The notes under the pieces are model-generated. The model did no database searches. It was not told the DNA's origin and saw only the letters and a list, made by a program, of their open reading frames with translations. 51,938 nucleotides of DNA from DATLXU01 sp035575515. GTDB taxonomy: Bacteria; Acidobacteriota; Blastocatellia; UBA7656. The translations under genes and the position numbers were made by a program. Location of the stretch: assembly GCA_035575515.1 (NCBI GenBank), contig DATLXU010000119.1:1-51938 (forward strand). Reading direction: 5' to 3'. Positions 7,039 through 15,047 of the stretch are shown one piece after another; the stretch's first letter is position 1, and every line of letters begins with the position of its first letter.

Positions 7039-8184
7039 ATGAGCAATCTCGAATCAGGCACAGTTCCGCATTATTTAACCGCCCTTGATCAGATAATAAA
7101 CGATTTGATAGCTCCCGCAGCGCGCGAGATAGACGAAACCGGAGCCTTTCCGCGAGCCGCAATTGACGCGCTCGGCAAGGCGGGATTGCTTGGTCTCATC
7201 AGCGCAACCGAAGTTGGCGGCTTGGGAGAGTCCCATCGCGCCGCAACGCTCGTCGTCGAGCGAATCGCGCAGGCCTGCGCGTCAACCGCTATGGTCGTTT
7301 GCATGCACTACGCTGGAGCAGCCGTCATTGAAGCGCATGGCCCGCGAGATGTGCGAGAAAAGATCGCGCGCGGCGAGCACGTCACAACGCTCGCGTTCTC
7401 TGAAACCGGCTCCAGGAGCCACTTCTGGGCGCCCACCGGCACTGCAACGCCAATCAACGGCAATGTTCAACTTGATGCGAAGAAAAGCTGGGTAACGTCG
7501 GCAGGCGAGGCCGATTCTTACGTCTGGTCGAGCCGCGCTTTGAACGGCAATGGAGGAATAACTATCTGGCTCGTGTCGGCTCGCGCCGCGGGGCTTCGCA
7601 TTCCGCAGCCCTTCAACGGATTGGGCCTGCGCGGAAATTGCTCGTCGCCCGTCACCGCCGATGCGGTTAAGGTTCCAGCCGACGCGATGCTCGGCTCGGA
7701 CGGCGGCGGGTTCGATATAATGATGAGCATCGTGCTGCCATACTTTCAATTGATGAACGCGGGCTTCGCGGTTGGGACGATGGAAGCGGCAACCAGCAAG
7801 GCGGCGCAGCACGTCGCTTCGACAAAGCTCGATCACCTGAATCAATCACTCGCCGATCTTCCGACAATCCGCGCTTACCTATCGCGCATGAGGATTAAAA
7901 CTGATATGACGCGTGCGCTGCTGCTCGATGCTCTTAACGCTCTCGAACAGGGGCGCGAGGACGCGATGCTGAGAGTGCTGGAAGTCAAGGCAGCGGCTGG
8001 TGAAGCGGCAACCGAAGTGACTGACCTTGCGATGCGAGTCTGCGGCGGCGCGGCGTTTCGCAAAGAGGTAGGAGTTGAGCGCCACTTCCGCGACGCGCGT
8101 GCCGCGACCGTTATGGCTCCGACGACAGACGCGCTTTACGACTTCATCGGCAAGGCGCTATGCGGGATTCCACTATTCGGATAG
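7039..8184 (+). CDS. Acyl-CoA dehydrogenase-family flavoprotein
   Basis: The 381-residue protein has the full ACAD layout. The N-terminal helical domain is followed by a middle beta domain with TLAFSETGSRSHF and KKSWVTSAGEADSYV for FAD binding, and a C-terminal helical domain ending MRVCGGAAFRKEVGVERHFRDARAA. Where classical dehydrogenases carry the catalytic base (YEGT-like motif), this protein has VMAPTTDALYDF. It therefore groups better with the monooxygenase-like or uncharacterised branch (DszC/SfnB-like) than with fatty-acid dehydrogenases. GAAAGGA lies well before the ATG. It is followed by the PhnD-like gene after 17 bp, so they are probably one operon. Confidence 0.85.
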   Translation: MSNLESGTVPHYLTALDQIINDLIAPAAREIDETGAFPRAAIDALGKAGLLGLISATEVGGLGESHRAATLVVERIAQACASTAMVVCMHYAGAAVIEAHGPRDVREKIARGEHVTTLAFSETGSRSHFWAPTGTATPINGNVQLDAKKSWVTSAGEADSYVWSSRALNGNGGITIWLVSARAAGLRIPQPFNGLGLRGNCSSPVTADAVKVPADAMLGSDGGGFDIMMSIVLPYFQLMNAGFAVGTMEAATSKAAQHVASTKLDHLNQSLADLPTIRAYLSRMRIKTDMTRALLLDALNALEQGREDAMLRVLEVKAAAGEAATEVTDLAMRVCGGAAFRKEVGVERHFRDARAATVMAPTTDALYDFIGKALCGIPLFG

Positions 8185-8201
8185 GAGGTTGGCAAACGAT
8201 T

Positions 8202-9068
8202 ATGGTTTCGAACAACGATACTCTTGTGCTCGGTGCGGTTGCATACGATCCGAAGGTTGTTACAATCTGGGAAGGCTTCAAGGCATACTTCGCCCGACAC
8301 GGCCTGAAGTTCGATTTCGTGCTCTATTCAAACTACGAGCGGCAGGTCGAAGCTCACCTTGCAGGCCACTTTCACATCGCGTGGAATTCGCCGCTCGCGT
8401 GGGTGAGGGCCGAACGGATTGCCCGCGCGCGCGGCCAGCAGGTCGAAGCCCTCGCGATGCGCGACACGGACCAGAACCTGACTTCCGTGATAGTTGTCCG
8501 CGATGATTCGTCAATCAAAACGGTGGCCGATCTTAAAGGCAAGACGGTTGCCGTCGGCGCGGTTGATTCGCCGCAGGCGACTTTGATCCCGCTCTCTCAC
8601 CTGCGCGCTCGCGGGCTTGTGCCGGGAGTCGACTTCGAGGTCCAGAATCATGACGTGCTCGGCGGCAAGCACGGCGACCACATCGGAGGCGAGCGCGAAG
8701 CGGCGCGCTCGCTGATGGCGGGCCGCGCTGACGCTGCCTGCATGATTGACGGCAATTTACTCTTGTTCATCACCGAAGGAACGCTTCCGCCGGGCGCGAC
8801 CCGGATACTCGCGCAGACCGACAGCTACGACCATTGCAATTTCACGGTGGGGCCATCGGCTCCGCGTCACCTTGTCGAACGATTCCACGATCTGCTGCTC
8901 GGCATGTCTTACGAAGACGCGGAGGTTCGCCCGCTGATGGATATGGAAGGACTCAAAGAGTGGCGCGAGGGGCGCGTCGAAGGTTACCGCACCCTCGAAA
9001 GAGCGGTTGACGAAATGGAGTTTTATGACAAAGACGGGCGAATCGCCATACAGAACTATAGATATTGA
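8202..9068 (+). CDS. PhnD-like (phosphonate-binding fold) protein without signal peptide
   Basis: The 288-residue protein has the PhnD/SsuA/THI5-like two-lobed binding fold: VLGAVAYDPKVVTIWEGFK, NYERQVEAHLAGHFHIAWNSPLA, SIKTVADLKGKTVAVGAVDSPQ, and ADAACMIDGNLLLF. The start at 8202 is set by AGGAGG at 8183-8188. No hydrophobic signal or lipobox is present, so it should stay in the cytoplasm, and no ABC permease or ATPase gene is nearby. It may act as a binding/scaffold protein or an enzyme, as THI5/NMT1 does with this fold. A DSYDHCNF motif near the end of the second lobe could bind metal. Its 3' end overlaps the next gene by 44 bp. Confidence 0.75.
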   Translation: MVSNNDTLVLGAVAYDPKVVTIWEGFKAYFARHGLKFDFVLYSNYERQVEAHLAGHFHIAWNSPLAWVRAERIARARGQQVEALAMRDTDQNLTSVIVVRDDSSIKTVADLKGKTVAVGAVDSPQATLIPLSHLRARGLVPGVDFEVQNHDVLGGKHGDHIGGEREAARSLMAGRADAACMIDGNLLLFITEGTLPPGATRILAQTDSYDHCNFTVGPSAPRHLVERFHDLLLGMSYEDAEVRPLMDMEGLKEWREGRVEGYRTLERAVDEMEFYDKDGRIAIQNYRY

Positions 9069-10293
9069 GAACCTCCGGTTTGATCAGGGCGCGCATCTTC
9101 TTATCAAACATGCTTTGACGAGCATTGCTGTCGGCGAGCGCATCGCCGTCAGGGGCCGCGATCCTGAATTGGCCGTTCACCTGCGCGGCTGGTGTCGCGC
9201 GCAGGGGCACGACTTCACGCTGCCCGATGCTCAATCGAAAACTGAATCGAAGACTGGCGACGCGCACAGCACTGGCGCTTCGCCGCTTATGGCATACGTT
9301 ACACGCGGAGGCGCGCTCACGGGTCGCTGGCGCAACGCCGAGCGCGCGGGTTTGGCTGACGTTACCGCACAGGGCGCGGTGCTCGATCATCCGTCTGCGA
9401 CGTGGGGACTGGCTGCGCGCGGCGCGACGGTGGAGGCGGGCGGGCCGCGCTTTCTTTTTACGCTTTCGTCAAAAGATGAAATATGGGCCGACGGCGTCCC
9501 TCGATTGTATGCTCAAGCGGCGGCGGCGCAGTGGGACCCTGCGACGGCCATCAACTGGGACGAGCCATTCGAGCTTCCATCGGAAGTCGAAGCGGCAGTC
9601 GTTCAGGTTATGACTTACCTGATCGAGAATGAAAACGCCGCGCTGCTTGTGCCCGCAAAGTTTCTGGCTCAGCTTCATCCGCACTTCCGGGAAGTCATGC
9701 AGTTGCTCGCGATTCAGGTTGCCGACGAAGCTCGCCACGTCGAAGTATTTACTCGACGAGCGACACTGCGCGGCGGCGAGCTCGGGCTGTCGACCGTCAG
9801 CGGGCAAGCGTCTTTGAAGACGCTTTTGGATGAGCCTGATTTTACGCTCGCATCTTTTCTGCTGTCGGTGCTAGGCGAGGGGACGTTTTTGAACCTGCTC
9901 TGGTTTCTCGAAGCGCACGCGCCCGACCCGGTTACGAGGCGAGTGGCGCAGCTCGCGGCTCAGGATGAAGCGCGGCACGTCGCATTCGGGGTCGGCCATC
10001 TTCAATATCACATCTCGCGCGATCCGAGCGTTCGCTCGCGGCTGGCTGCTGCAATCAATCGGCGATATGACGCACTTTCTCAAACCGCCGACCTCAACGA
10101 AGAAGTTTTTGATGCGCTCGTATTGCTTGCGGCTGGAAGCTGGCAGCCTGCGGCAATCGCCGAAGGCTTCGCCAAAGTCCAGCGATTGAAAGTAGAGATG
10201 GACAACGGGCGCAGGGCGCGGCTTGCGAAATTAGGCTTTTCAGCAGATGAAGCGGCGGCTCTGTCATCGCTGCACACGCGAAACTTCATGTAG
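9025..10293 (+). CDS. TusA-like / ferritin-like diiron fusion protein
   Basis: Residues about 12-63 look like a TusA/SirA sulfur-carrier fold (GERIAVRGRDPELAVHLRGW, then CRAQGHDF) but lack the CPxP cysteine. Only Cys57 is present. A linker of about 120 residues follows. From about residue 185 a four-helix ferritin-like domain carries a complete diiron set: Glu201/203, DEARH with Glu235-x2-His238, GEG with Glu285, and DEARH with Glu315-x2-His318. This is the E/ExxH/E/ExxH pattern of AurF-, R2- and CmlI-type oxygenases. GGAG lies 4 nt before the ATG at 9025, which itself lies within the PhnD-like gene. An oxygenation or N-/C-H oxidation is likely, and the substrate is unknown. Confidence 0.75.
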   Translation: MTKTGESPYRTIDIENLRFDQGAHLLIKHALTSIAVGERIAVRGRDPELAVHLRGWCRAQGHDFTLPDAQSKTESKTGDAHSTGASPLMAYVTRGGALTGRWRNAERAGLADVTAQGAVLDHPSATWGLAARGATVEAGGPRFLFTLSSKDEIWADGVPRLYAQAAAAQWDPATAINWDEPFELPSEVEAAVVQVMTYLIENENAALLVPAKFLAQLHPHFREVMQLLAIQVADEARHVEVFTRRATLRGGELGLSTVSGQASLKTLLDEPDFTLASFLLSVLGEGTFLNLLWFLEAHAPDPVTRRVAQLAAQDEARHVAFGVGHLQYHISRDPSVRSRLAAAINRRYDALSQTADLNEEVFDALVLLAAGSWQPAAIAEGFAKVQRLKVEMDNGRRARLAKLGFSADEAAALSSLHTRNFM

Positions 10294-10444
10294 GATATAC
10301 CGCCAAAGAAGCTCTGTGAGAGTGAGATGAAAACGATCAATTTACTCTGCCCGCCCTTAAGGACAGTGGCATTGCACTTACAGGGTTTTGCGCGCTCATA
10401 GTATTTTGTGTTGAGCGCATCTGCTTAGAAGCGCACAGCAACCT

Positions 10445-10626
10445 GTGGGAATCGCGCGGCGACAGTCATTTCACCAGACCGAAGAGTTCTGGCTCCGAGC
10501 AGGCGCGCCGCTTTATGACAAAGCTGCTTTTTGGATTTCAATCATTGCCATATTTTATACATACGTGGGCTATCCTATGCTTGTGTGTATGGTCGGTTGC
10601 CTTCGCGCTCGCAAAAACGTCAAAGC
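10445..10626 (+). pseudogene. Truncated glycosyltransferase family 2, N-terminal segment only
   Basis: The frame contains AAFWISIIAIFYTYVGYPMLV followed by GCLRARKN, which is the typical N-terminal membrane anchor preceding the catalytic domain of GT2 enzymes. The frame loses similarity at about 10626 and enters sequence antisense to the heme-oxygenase-like gene (10629-11333). No catalytic domain is present, so this is a remnant cut by a rearrangement. The start used (GTG at 10445) is uncertain. Confidence 0.5.
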
Positions 10627-10628
10627 CC

Positions 10629-11333
10629 TCATCGCGCCTCATTCTTCATCCTTTCGTAGAGCGCTTCGGCGAAGCCGCGCTTAACGGCGAGCATTTCGCG
10701 CAGAGCCTGTTTGGCTTTTTCTTTTGCTTCATCCGTGTCGGCGCACTTTTCAATTATCTCAATCGAGCGGCGCGAGTGGTCTTGGTCCTCGCTGACGTGA
10801 ACGGATAAATACTGAACATCTGCGGCTGTGAGTCCATAGTGGCTGCGGAGACCTTCAGCAAGCGCGCCGAAAAATTGCGGCATGAAATACTCTATTCCAA
10901 GACCTATTGCGGCCATGCTTTCGATGAAAGAGGCTTCGCGCGTCACCTTGAGGCAATAATTGATGTAGTCGGTCGTCTCAGGCAGCGGCTCGAAGTTTTC
11001 AATCTCTTCATCGCTTGCACCGAGACTCCGAGCCAGCCTCTTTGCAAGCGAGAAGTGGTCGCGTTCCGTGTTCCCGCGCCCGTGCTCTTCCCAGAGATTT
11101 TCCGCTAAAAGCATCTGCGCGTCGCGGTCCGCGCAATTCGCATGAATCGCGCTGATGAACCGCGTGAAATGGCGCACAACGAGCATCGTCTGCAACGCCC
11201 AGAGCTTAACGGCCTCGCGCGGCATTCGGCCTGAGCGAATCGCATCGAACGACGGATCACGGAAAGGCTGCTCGCGCATTACATGAAACAACTCGTCAAC
11301 GAACCGCCCATGTTTTATCTCAGCAGTTTTCAT
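10629..11333 (-). CDS. Heme-oxygenase-like diiron protein (TenA/PqqC/CADD-type fold)
   Basis: The 234-residue all-helical protein carries the ligand pattern of heme-oxygenase-like diiron oxidases: Glu83 and His93 in LWEEHGRGNTERDHF, Glu148 in GLGIEYFMP, and His179-x3-Asp183-x2-His186 in HVSEDQDH. The last spacing equals that of chlamydial CADD. Relatives make p-aminobenzoate, cleave C-C bonds or N-hydroxylate. The ATG at 11333 overlaps the stop of the SGNH-type gene by 4 bp (ATGA), so the two are translationally coupled. It converges on the ferritin-like fusion gene. A role in the same pathway is inferred from proximity. Confidence 0.8.
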   Translation of the reverse strand: MKTAEIKHGRFVDELFHVMREQPFRDPSFDAIRSGRMPREAVKLWALQTMLVVRHFTRFISAIHANCADRDAQMLLAENLWEEHGRGNTERDHFSLAKRLARSLGASDEEIENFEPLPETTDYINYCLKVTREASFIESMAAIGLGIEYFMPQFFGALAEGLRSHYGLTAADVQYLSVHVSEDQDHSRRSIEIIEKCADTDEAKEKAKQALREMLAVKRGFAEALYERMKNEAR

Positions 11334-12199
11334 ATCAACTCAATTCCAGCTTCGGCGGCGATTGATTGGCCGAGCCTGCGCCTGCGAATCTCGCCCGCAA
11401 GCACGCTTGCCACCTCGCGCCCGACAATCGCGTGGCCATGCTCGCTGAAGCGATGATTCTGATTGATAAAGACTTCGCCGCCATGCTTGGCGAGAATCCC
11501 CTGCACGTCAATCACAGGCGCGTTCACGCGCTCGCCCACGCGCCGAACCATCTCGTTGACCGATGACCACAGTTCCAGGCTGTGAACCTCGTAATCCTCA
11601 GTCGTGTCTTCGTTGAAGCCGCCCGGCCCCATCAGAATCACGCGGCACTCGTCTATTTGCCTGGCGTGCAAGAGGGCGTCTGCGACGAGCCGCTCGTACT
11701 CTTCGATATGAAGCGGCGGATGCCACGCGAAGGCGCGATCAAGCAGCGTGTCGCGCTTCGGCGCTTTCGGATCAAGCCCTTTCACTTTCGCTTCGACTTT
11801 TCGCATAAAGCTGCGCGCCGTGTCGACAAGCTCAGGCGCGATTTCATAAATGCGGTTCACGCGCCACGCCGTCGCAGCAAACATCGCGGGCAGGTTGATG
11901 ACTGCAATATCAGGCTTGGTCAGCAGCAGCCTGTGGCGCAGAAGCGCTTTCAATCCTGTCGCGTGATAAAGGTACTTCACGTCGAATTTGAAGCAGAGAT
12001 CGGGAAACTGCGCCGTAAGGATTGAAGCTGCGACGCTTGGGTATGTGGCATAGCGGCTCACTCCCGCGTAGCCGTATTGAAGACATTGACCGAGAAAAAG
12101 TATCTTGACTGTATTACCCGTTCCTCTAGCTTGATTTGTATTCACGATTAAGCCTCTAGGCCAAGAATTATTGGGAGAGTTTTGTGTTGAAGGGGCCAT
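11330..12199 (-). CDS. SGNH/GDSL-like protein with Cys in the nucleophile position
   Basis: After a variable N-terminus the protein reads TVKILFLGQCLQYGYAG, matching block I of SGNH hydrolases (GDSxxxG) but with Cys in place of Ser. It later has the block with ILMGPGGFNEDT and a C-terminal FSEHGHAIVGREVASVL matching the D/S-x2-H block V. It would hydrolyse or transfer an acyl group if active. The start is uncertain: ATG at 12199 or GTG at 12145, the latter with TAGAGG upstream. No signal peptide is evident, so it is probably cytoplasmic. It is coupled to the heme-oxygenase-like gene. Confidence 0.65.
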   Translation of the reverse strand: MAPSTQNSPNNSWPRGLIVNTNQARGTGNTVKILFLGQCLQYGYAGVSRYATYPSVAASILTAQFPDLCFKFDVKYLYHATGLKALLRHRLLLTKPDIAVINLPAMFAATAWRVNRIYEIAPELVDTARSFMRKVEAKVKGLDPKAPKRDTLLDRAFAWHPPLHIEEYERLVADALLHARQIDECRVILMGPGGFNEDTTEDYEVHSLELWSSVNEMVRRVGERVNAPVIDVQGILAKHGGEVFINQNHRFSEHGHAIVGREVASVLAGEIRRRRLGQSIAAEAGIELI

Positions 12200-12389
12200 T
12201 GAATAAATTCATCCTGCATAGGCCACGTATTCTAATTTCTCGCCCGATAATATTCAACCGGGGAAACCTGCCGCATTCAACATTTAGTTTAAGCGCCGAG
12301 CTTAATCTGATTGCTTGCGCCCGGCAGGGTTCTGGCTCGGTTGTGCTCGTAGAGTTGCGAGGCTTACAAAAAGCGGGATGTGACTTCTG

Positions 12390-13410
12390 ATGCTAACCAG
12401 AATATTGACCGTTTCATCTGGCTTTACGACTAAGACTATCGCTCAGTCGGGCGACGGCTCGACGCCAACCGTAACGTGGATAAACCTGATAAATTGCGTG
12501 GCCAACGGCAGCAGCCTTCAAAAAATCTCTGGCCGCGACGACACGTCCGACGCGGGCGCGCGCTCCGAGCAGCAGATAACTTCAGGCGATGCCTTCCTTG
12601 AATTCACTGCGGCGCAATCCGATAAGACTGTTTTTTGCGGCTTCTCGCGCAACCCCATCGGGATTGATTACGCCGACATTGATTTCGGATTCAAGCTGAC
12701 GAACACAGGCGTGGCTGAAGTGCGCGAGAACAACATCTATCAGACGGAGACTTCTTACCGCGCGGGCGATGTCTTTCGCGTCTCGATTGACGGCGGCATC
12801 GTGCGCTACTTCAAAAACAACGCCTTCCTCTACACGAGCTTCCGCTCGCCTTCATACCCGCTGATGGTTCACGCCACGCTCGTTCATCTCGGCGCGAGAA
12901 TTGACAACGTCTCGATGGGTGCGCTCTCCGCCAATTCGTTAGCCGAATGGCGTATGTATCAGCACGACTCTGCGCACACGGCCAACGCAACGGCTTCAAA
13001 GATTGACGCGAACAACGTCTCGACGCTCGTAGAGTCGCGGCGATTCCAAGCGGGAGGATTAGTTACCGGAACGCCTGTAGTCGCGCGCGGCATGGTTTAC
13101 GTCGGCTCGTGGGACGGAGATATGTACGCGCTGCGCGAAAGCGACGGCTCGCTCGTCTGGAGCTTCACGGCTGACACGACATCGGACAACTGCGGCTCGA
13201 ACTACGGCATAGACAGCACAGCCGCGCTCGTCGGCGGTCGCCTCTATTTCGGCTCAGCCGCTTGCACGATGTACGCGCTCGACCCGGCGACCGGACAGGA
13301 GATTTGGCGAAATCGCCTGGCCGACCCGGCACAAGGCTTTCACCTGTGGTCATCGCCGCTCGTCTTTGACGGGAAGATTTACGTCTCACTCGCATCGAAT
13401 ATCGCAAAAC
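12390..13410 (+). pseudogene. Truncated PQQ-type beta-propeller protein
   Basis: The frame encodes a lectin-like N-terminal domain (SGDAFLEFTA..., DIDFGFKL, YRAGDVFRVSIDGGIVRYFKN) and two to three PQQ-like propeller blades (TGTPVVARGMVYVGSWDGDMYAL, YALDPATGQEIWRN, SSPLVFDGKIYV). It has no signal peptide. From about 13410 it loses similarity and runs into sequence antisense to the M28 peptidase gene. Both ends are therefore missing. Intact relatives are secreted and have six to eight blades. The junction marks a deletion or rearrangement. Confidence 0.65.
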
Positions 13411-13452
13411 GATTCGCCGCGTCGTCGTGTCCCCGCGTCTCCGTGTCGCTTC

Positions 13453-14907
13453 TTATTTCCAGATTCCCGCTGCGCGCCACTGCTCATCAACTTTCGATTC
13501 GGCAGCCATCTTCTTCACCTCATCAGCCGTGAGGCGATGGCCGAAGCGCGTCTTCGCGTCGGCTATGTTGAAAGCCGTTGCCGCGAGCGTCGCAACGCAG
13601 GTGGCGTAATCGCGCGGGTCTGCTTTATCAACCGTGTCTGCGATGCTGTGATGCACTGTGAAATAGACCGATTCGTCCTGAATCATAATCAGGTTCGGCA
13701 CGCCTTCGGCCATAAACGCAGCGTTGTCGGTTGCCGCGAACGCCGCGTGCTCTATCGCGCCGACGCCGAACGCCGCGAGCGGTTTCATTAACTCTTGTAT
13801 CTGCTCATCAAGATCAGTACGGCCCATCGAAAACCATCCGAGCGGACGGCCCGCGCCTATGTCCATAATCAAAGCGGCAACTGTTTTATCCATCTCGCCC
13901 CGGTGGCGAGCGACGTAAGCCGTCGAGCCGATCATTCCTTCCTCTTCGCCCATGAAGAGCACAAAGCGAACAGTGCGGCGCGGCTGGATATTCAGAGCTT
14001 TCATTGCTCGCGCCGTTTCCATCACGGCTGCCGAGCCTGCCGCGTTGTCGAGCGCGCCCGGCCCGAGATCGTTTGAATCGAGGTGCGCGCCGACGACTAC
14101 GATCTCATCAGGAAGCTCGCGCCCGCGAATCTCTCCGACAACGTTCGCCGTCTCGAATGGCCCGCCTACGCGGTTGCGAACATCGGCGCGAATGCGCAAG
14201 CGCTGGCCCGCGTCCATCAATCGCTGAATCAATCCCACATCTTCGCGCGCGATTGAAAGCGTCGGAAGCGCGGCCAGCCGCGAGTTGAAATCAACCGGCG
14301 CGGTGTAGAGCATCGCGTGCTGCTTGTCCGACGCGATGAGCAGCAACGACGCGCCCGCTTCTTTGAGTTCGCGCGCCAGTTGCGGCGTGCGATAGAAGTT
14401 ATAGATGACCGCATCGAGCGTCTCGCCCGCAGGCATAGCGAAGGCAATCGCGCCGCGCAGCCGGTCGCGAACTCTCTGAACATCTTCGGGGCGGCCCGCT
14501 CCGACCGAAACGACTTCGCCTTCGATTGCGCCGTTTGTGCCGGGAGTCCACGTGTAGGAAGCGACCGTAAGCGCGCGGTTGCCGTGCGATGTGAGCCACG
14601 CCTGAGCCGCGCCCCGCTCCCACGAGACGGGCATGGTGAACGGCTCGCGGTGGACGTTGGCGAGTCCGATTCGTTTCATCTCATCTTCCATCGCAGCGAT
14701 GGCGCGCGTCGAGCCGGGCGAGCCTGTCAATCGGCTGCCTATCTCGTCGCTGAGCATCGAGAGATATTTCATCTGCCGGCCGTCGGTGAAGACTTCGCCG
14801 ACCAATCGTGTTGCGTTCGCATCACCGGGCGATTGAAAAACTTTCGCCGGAAGCGAGATTGAGAAGACGAAAATGAATAAGAGAATCGTAGTGGTGAGCT
14901 TGCTCAT
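13453..14907 (-). CDS. Secreted M28-family zinc aminopeptidase
   Basis: The 484-residue protein has a signal peptide (MSKLTTTILLFIFVFSISLPAKVFQ), a protease-associated insert, and the M28 catalytic domain. The zinc ligands and catalytic residues are visible in VVVGAHLDSNDLGPGALDNA (His, Asp), MGEEEGMIGS (Glu-Glu), MDIGAG (Asp) and YFTVHHSIADTVD (His). It should hydrolyse N-terminal residues of peptides in the periplasm or outside the cell. The start at 14907 follows a strong GAGGAGAG site. Upstream in-frame ATGs would hide the signal peptide. Its 3' end abuts the truncated propeller gene. Confidence 0.9.
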   Translation of the reverse strand: MSKLTTTILLFIFVFSISLPAKVFQSPGDANATRLVGEVFTDGRQMKYLSMLSDEIGSRLTGSPGSTRAIAAMEDEMKRIGLANVHREPFTMPVSWERGAAQAWLTSHGNRALTVASYTWTPGTNGAIEGEVVSVGAGRPEDVQRVRDRLRGAIAFAMPAGETLDAVIYNFYRTPQLARELKEAGASLLLIASDKQHAMLYTAPVDFNSRLAALPTLSIAREDVGLIQRLMDAGQRLRIRADVRNRVGGPFETANVVGEIRGRELPDEIVVVGAHLDSNDLGPGALDNAAGSAAVMETARAMKALNIQPRRTVRFVLFMGEEEGMIGSTAYVARHRGEMDKTVAALIMDIGAGRPLGWFSMGRTDLDEQIQELMKPLAAFGVGAIEHAAFAATDNAAFMAEGVPNLIMIQDESVYFTVHHSIADTVDKADPRDYATCVATLAATAFNIADAKTRFGHRLTADEVKKMAAESKVDEQWRAAGIWK

Positions 14908-15047
14908 CGTAGAACTCTCCTCGTGAATGTTTTGGTGAAACGAAGACCGCTGCTGGGTAAAACAAGTACGGCTGTCTGAGCGCAGCCGGATTTGAAACTG
15001 CGAAGCTAAAATAACTGAGGCGACCCGATTCCACAAAGAGAATGGCA

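Noticed and set aside
10515..10808. Plus-strand frames across the GT2 remnant and the antisense of the diiron gene
   Set aside because: Outside the GT2-like N-terminal segment they are antisense shadows of the heme-oxygenase-like gene.
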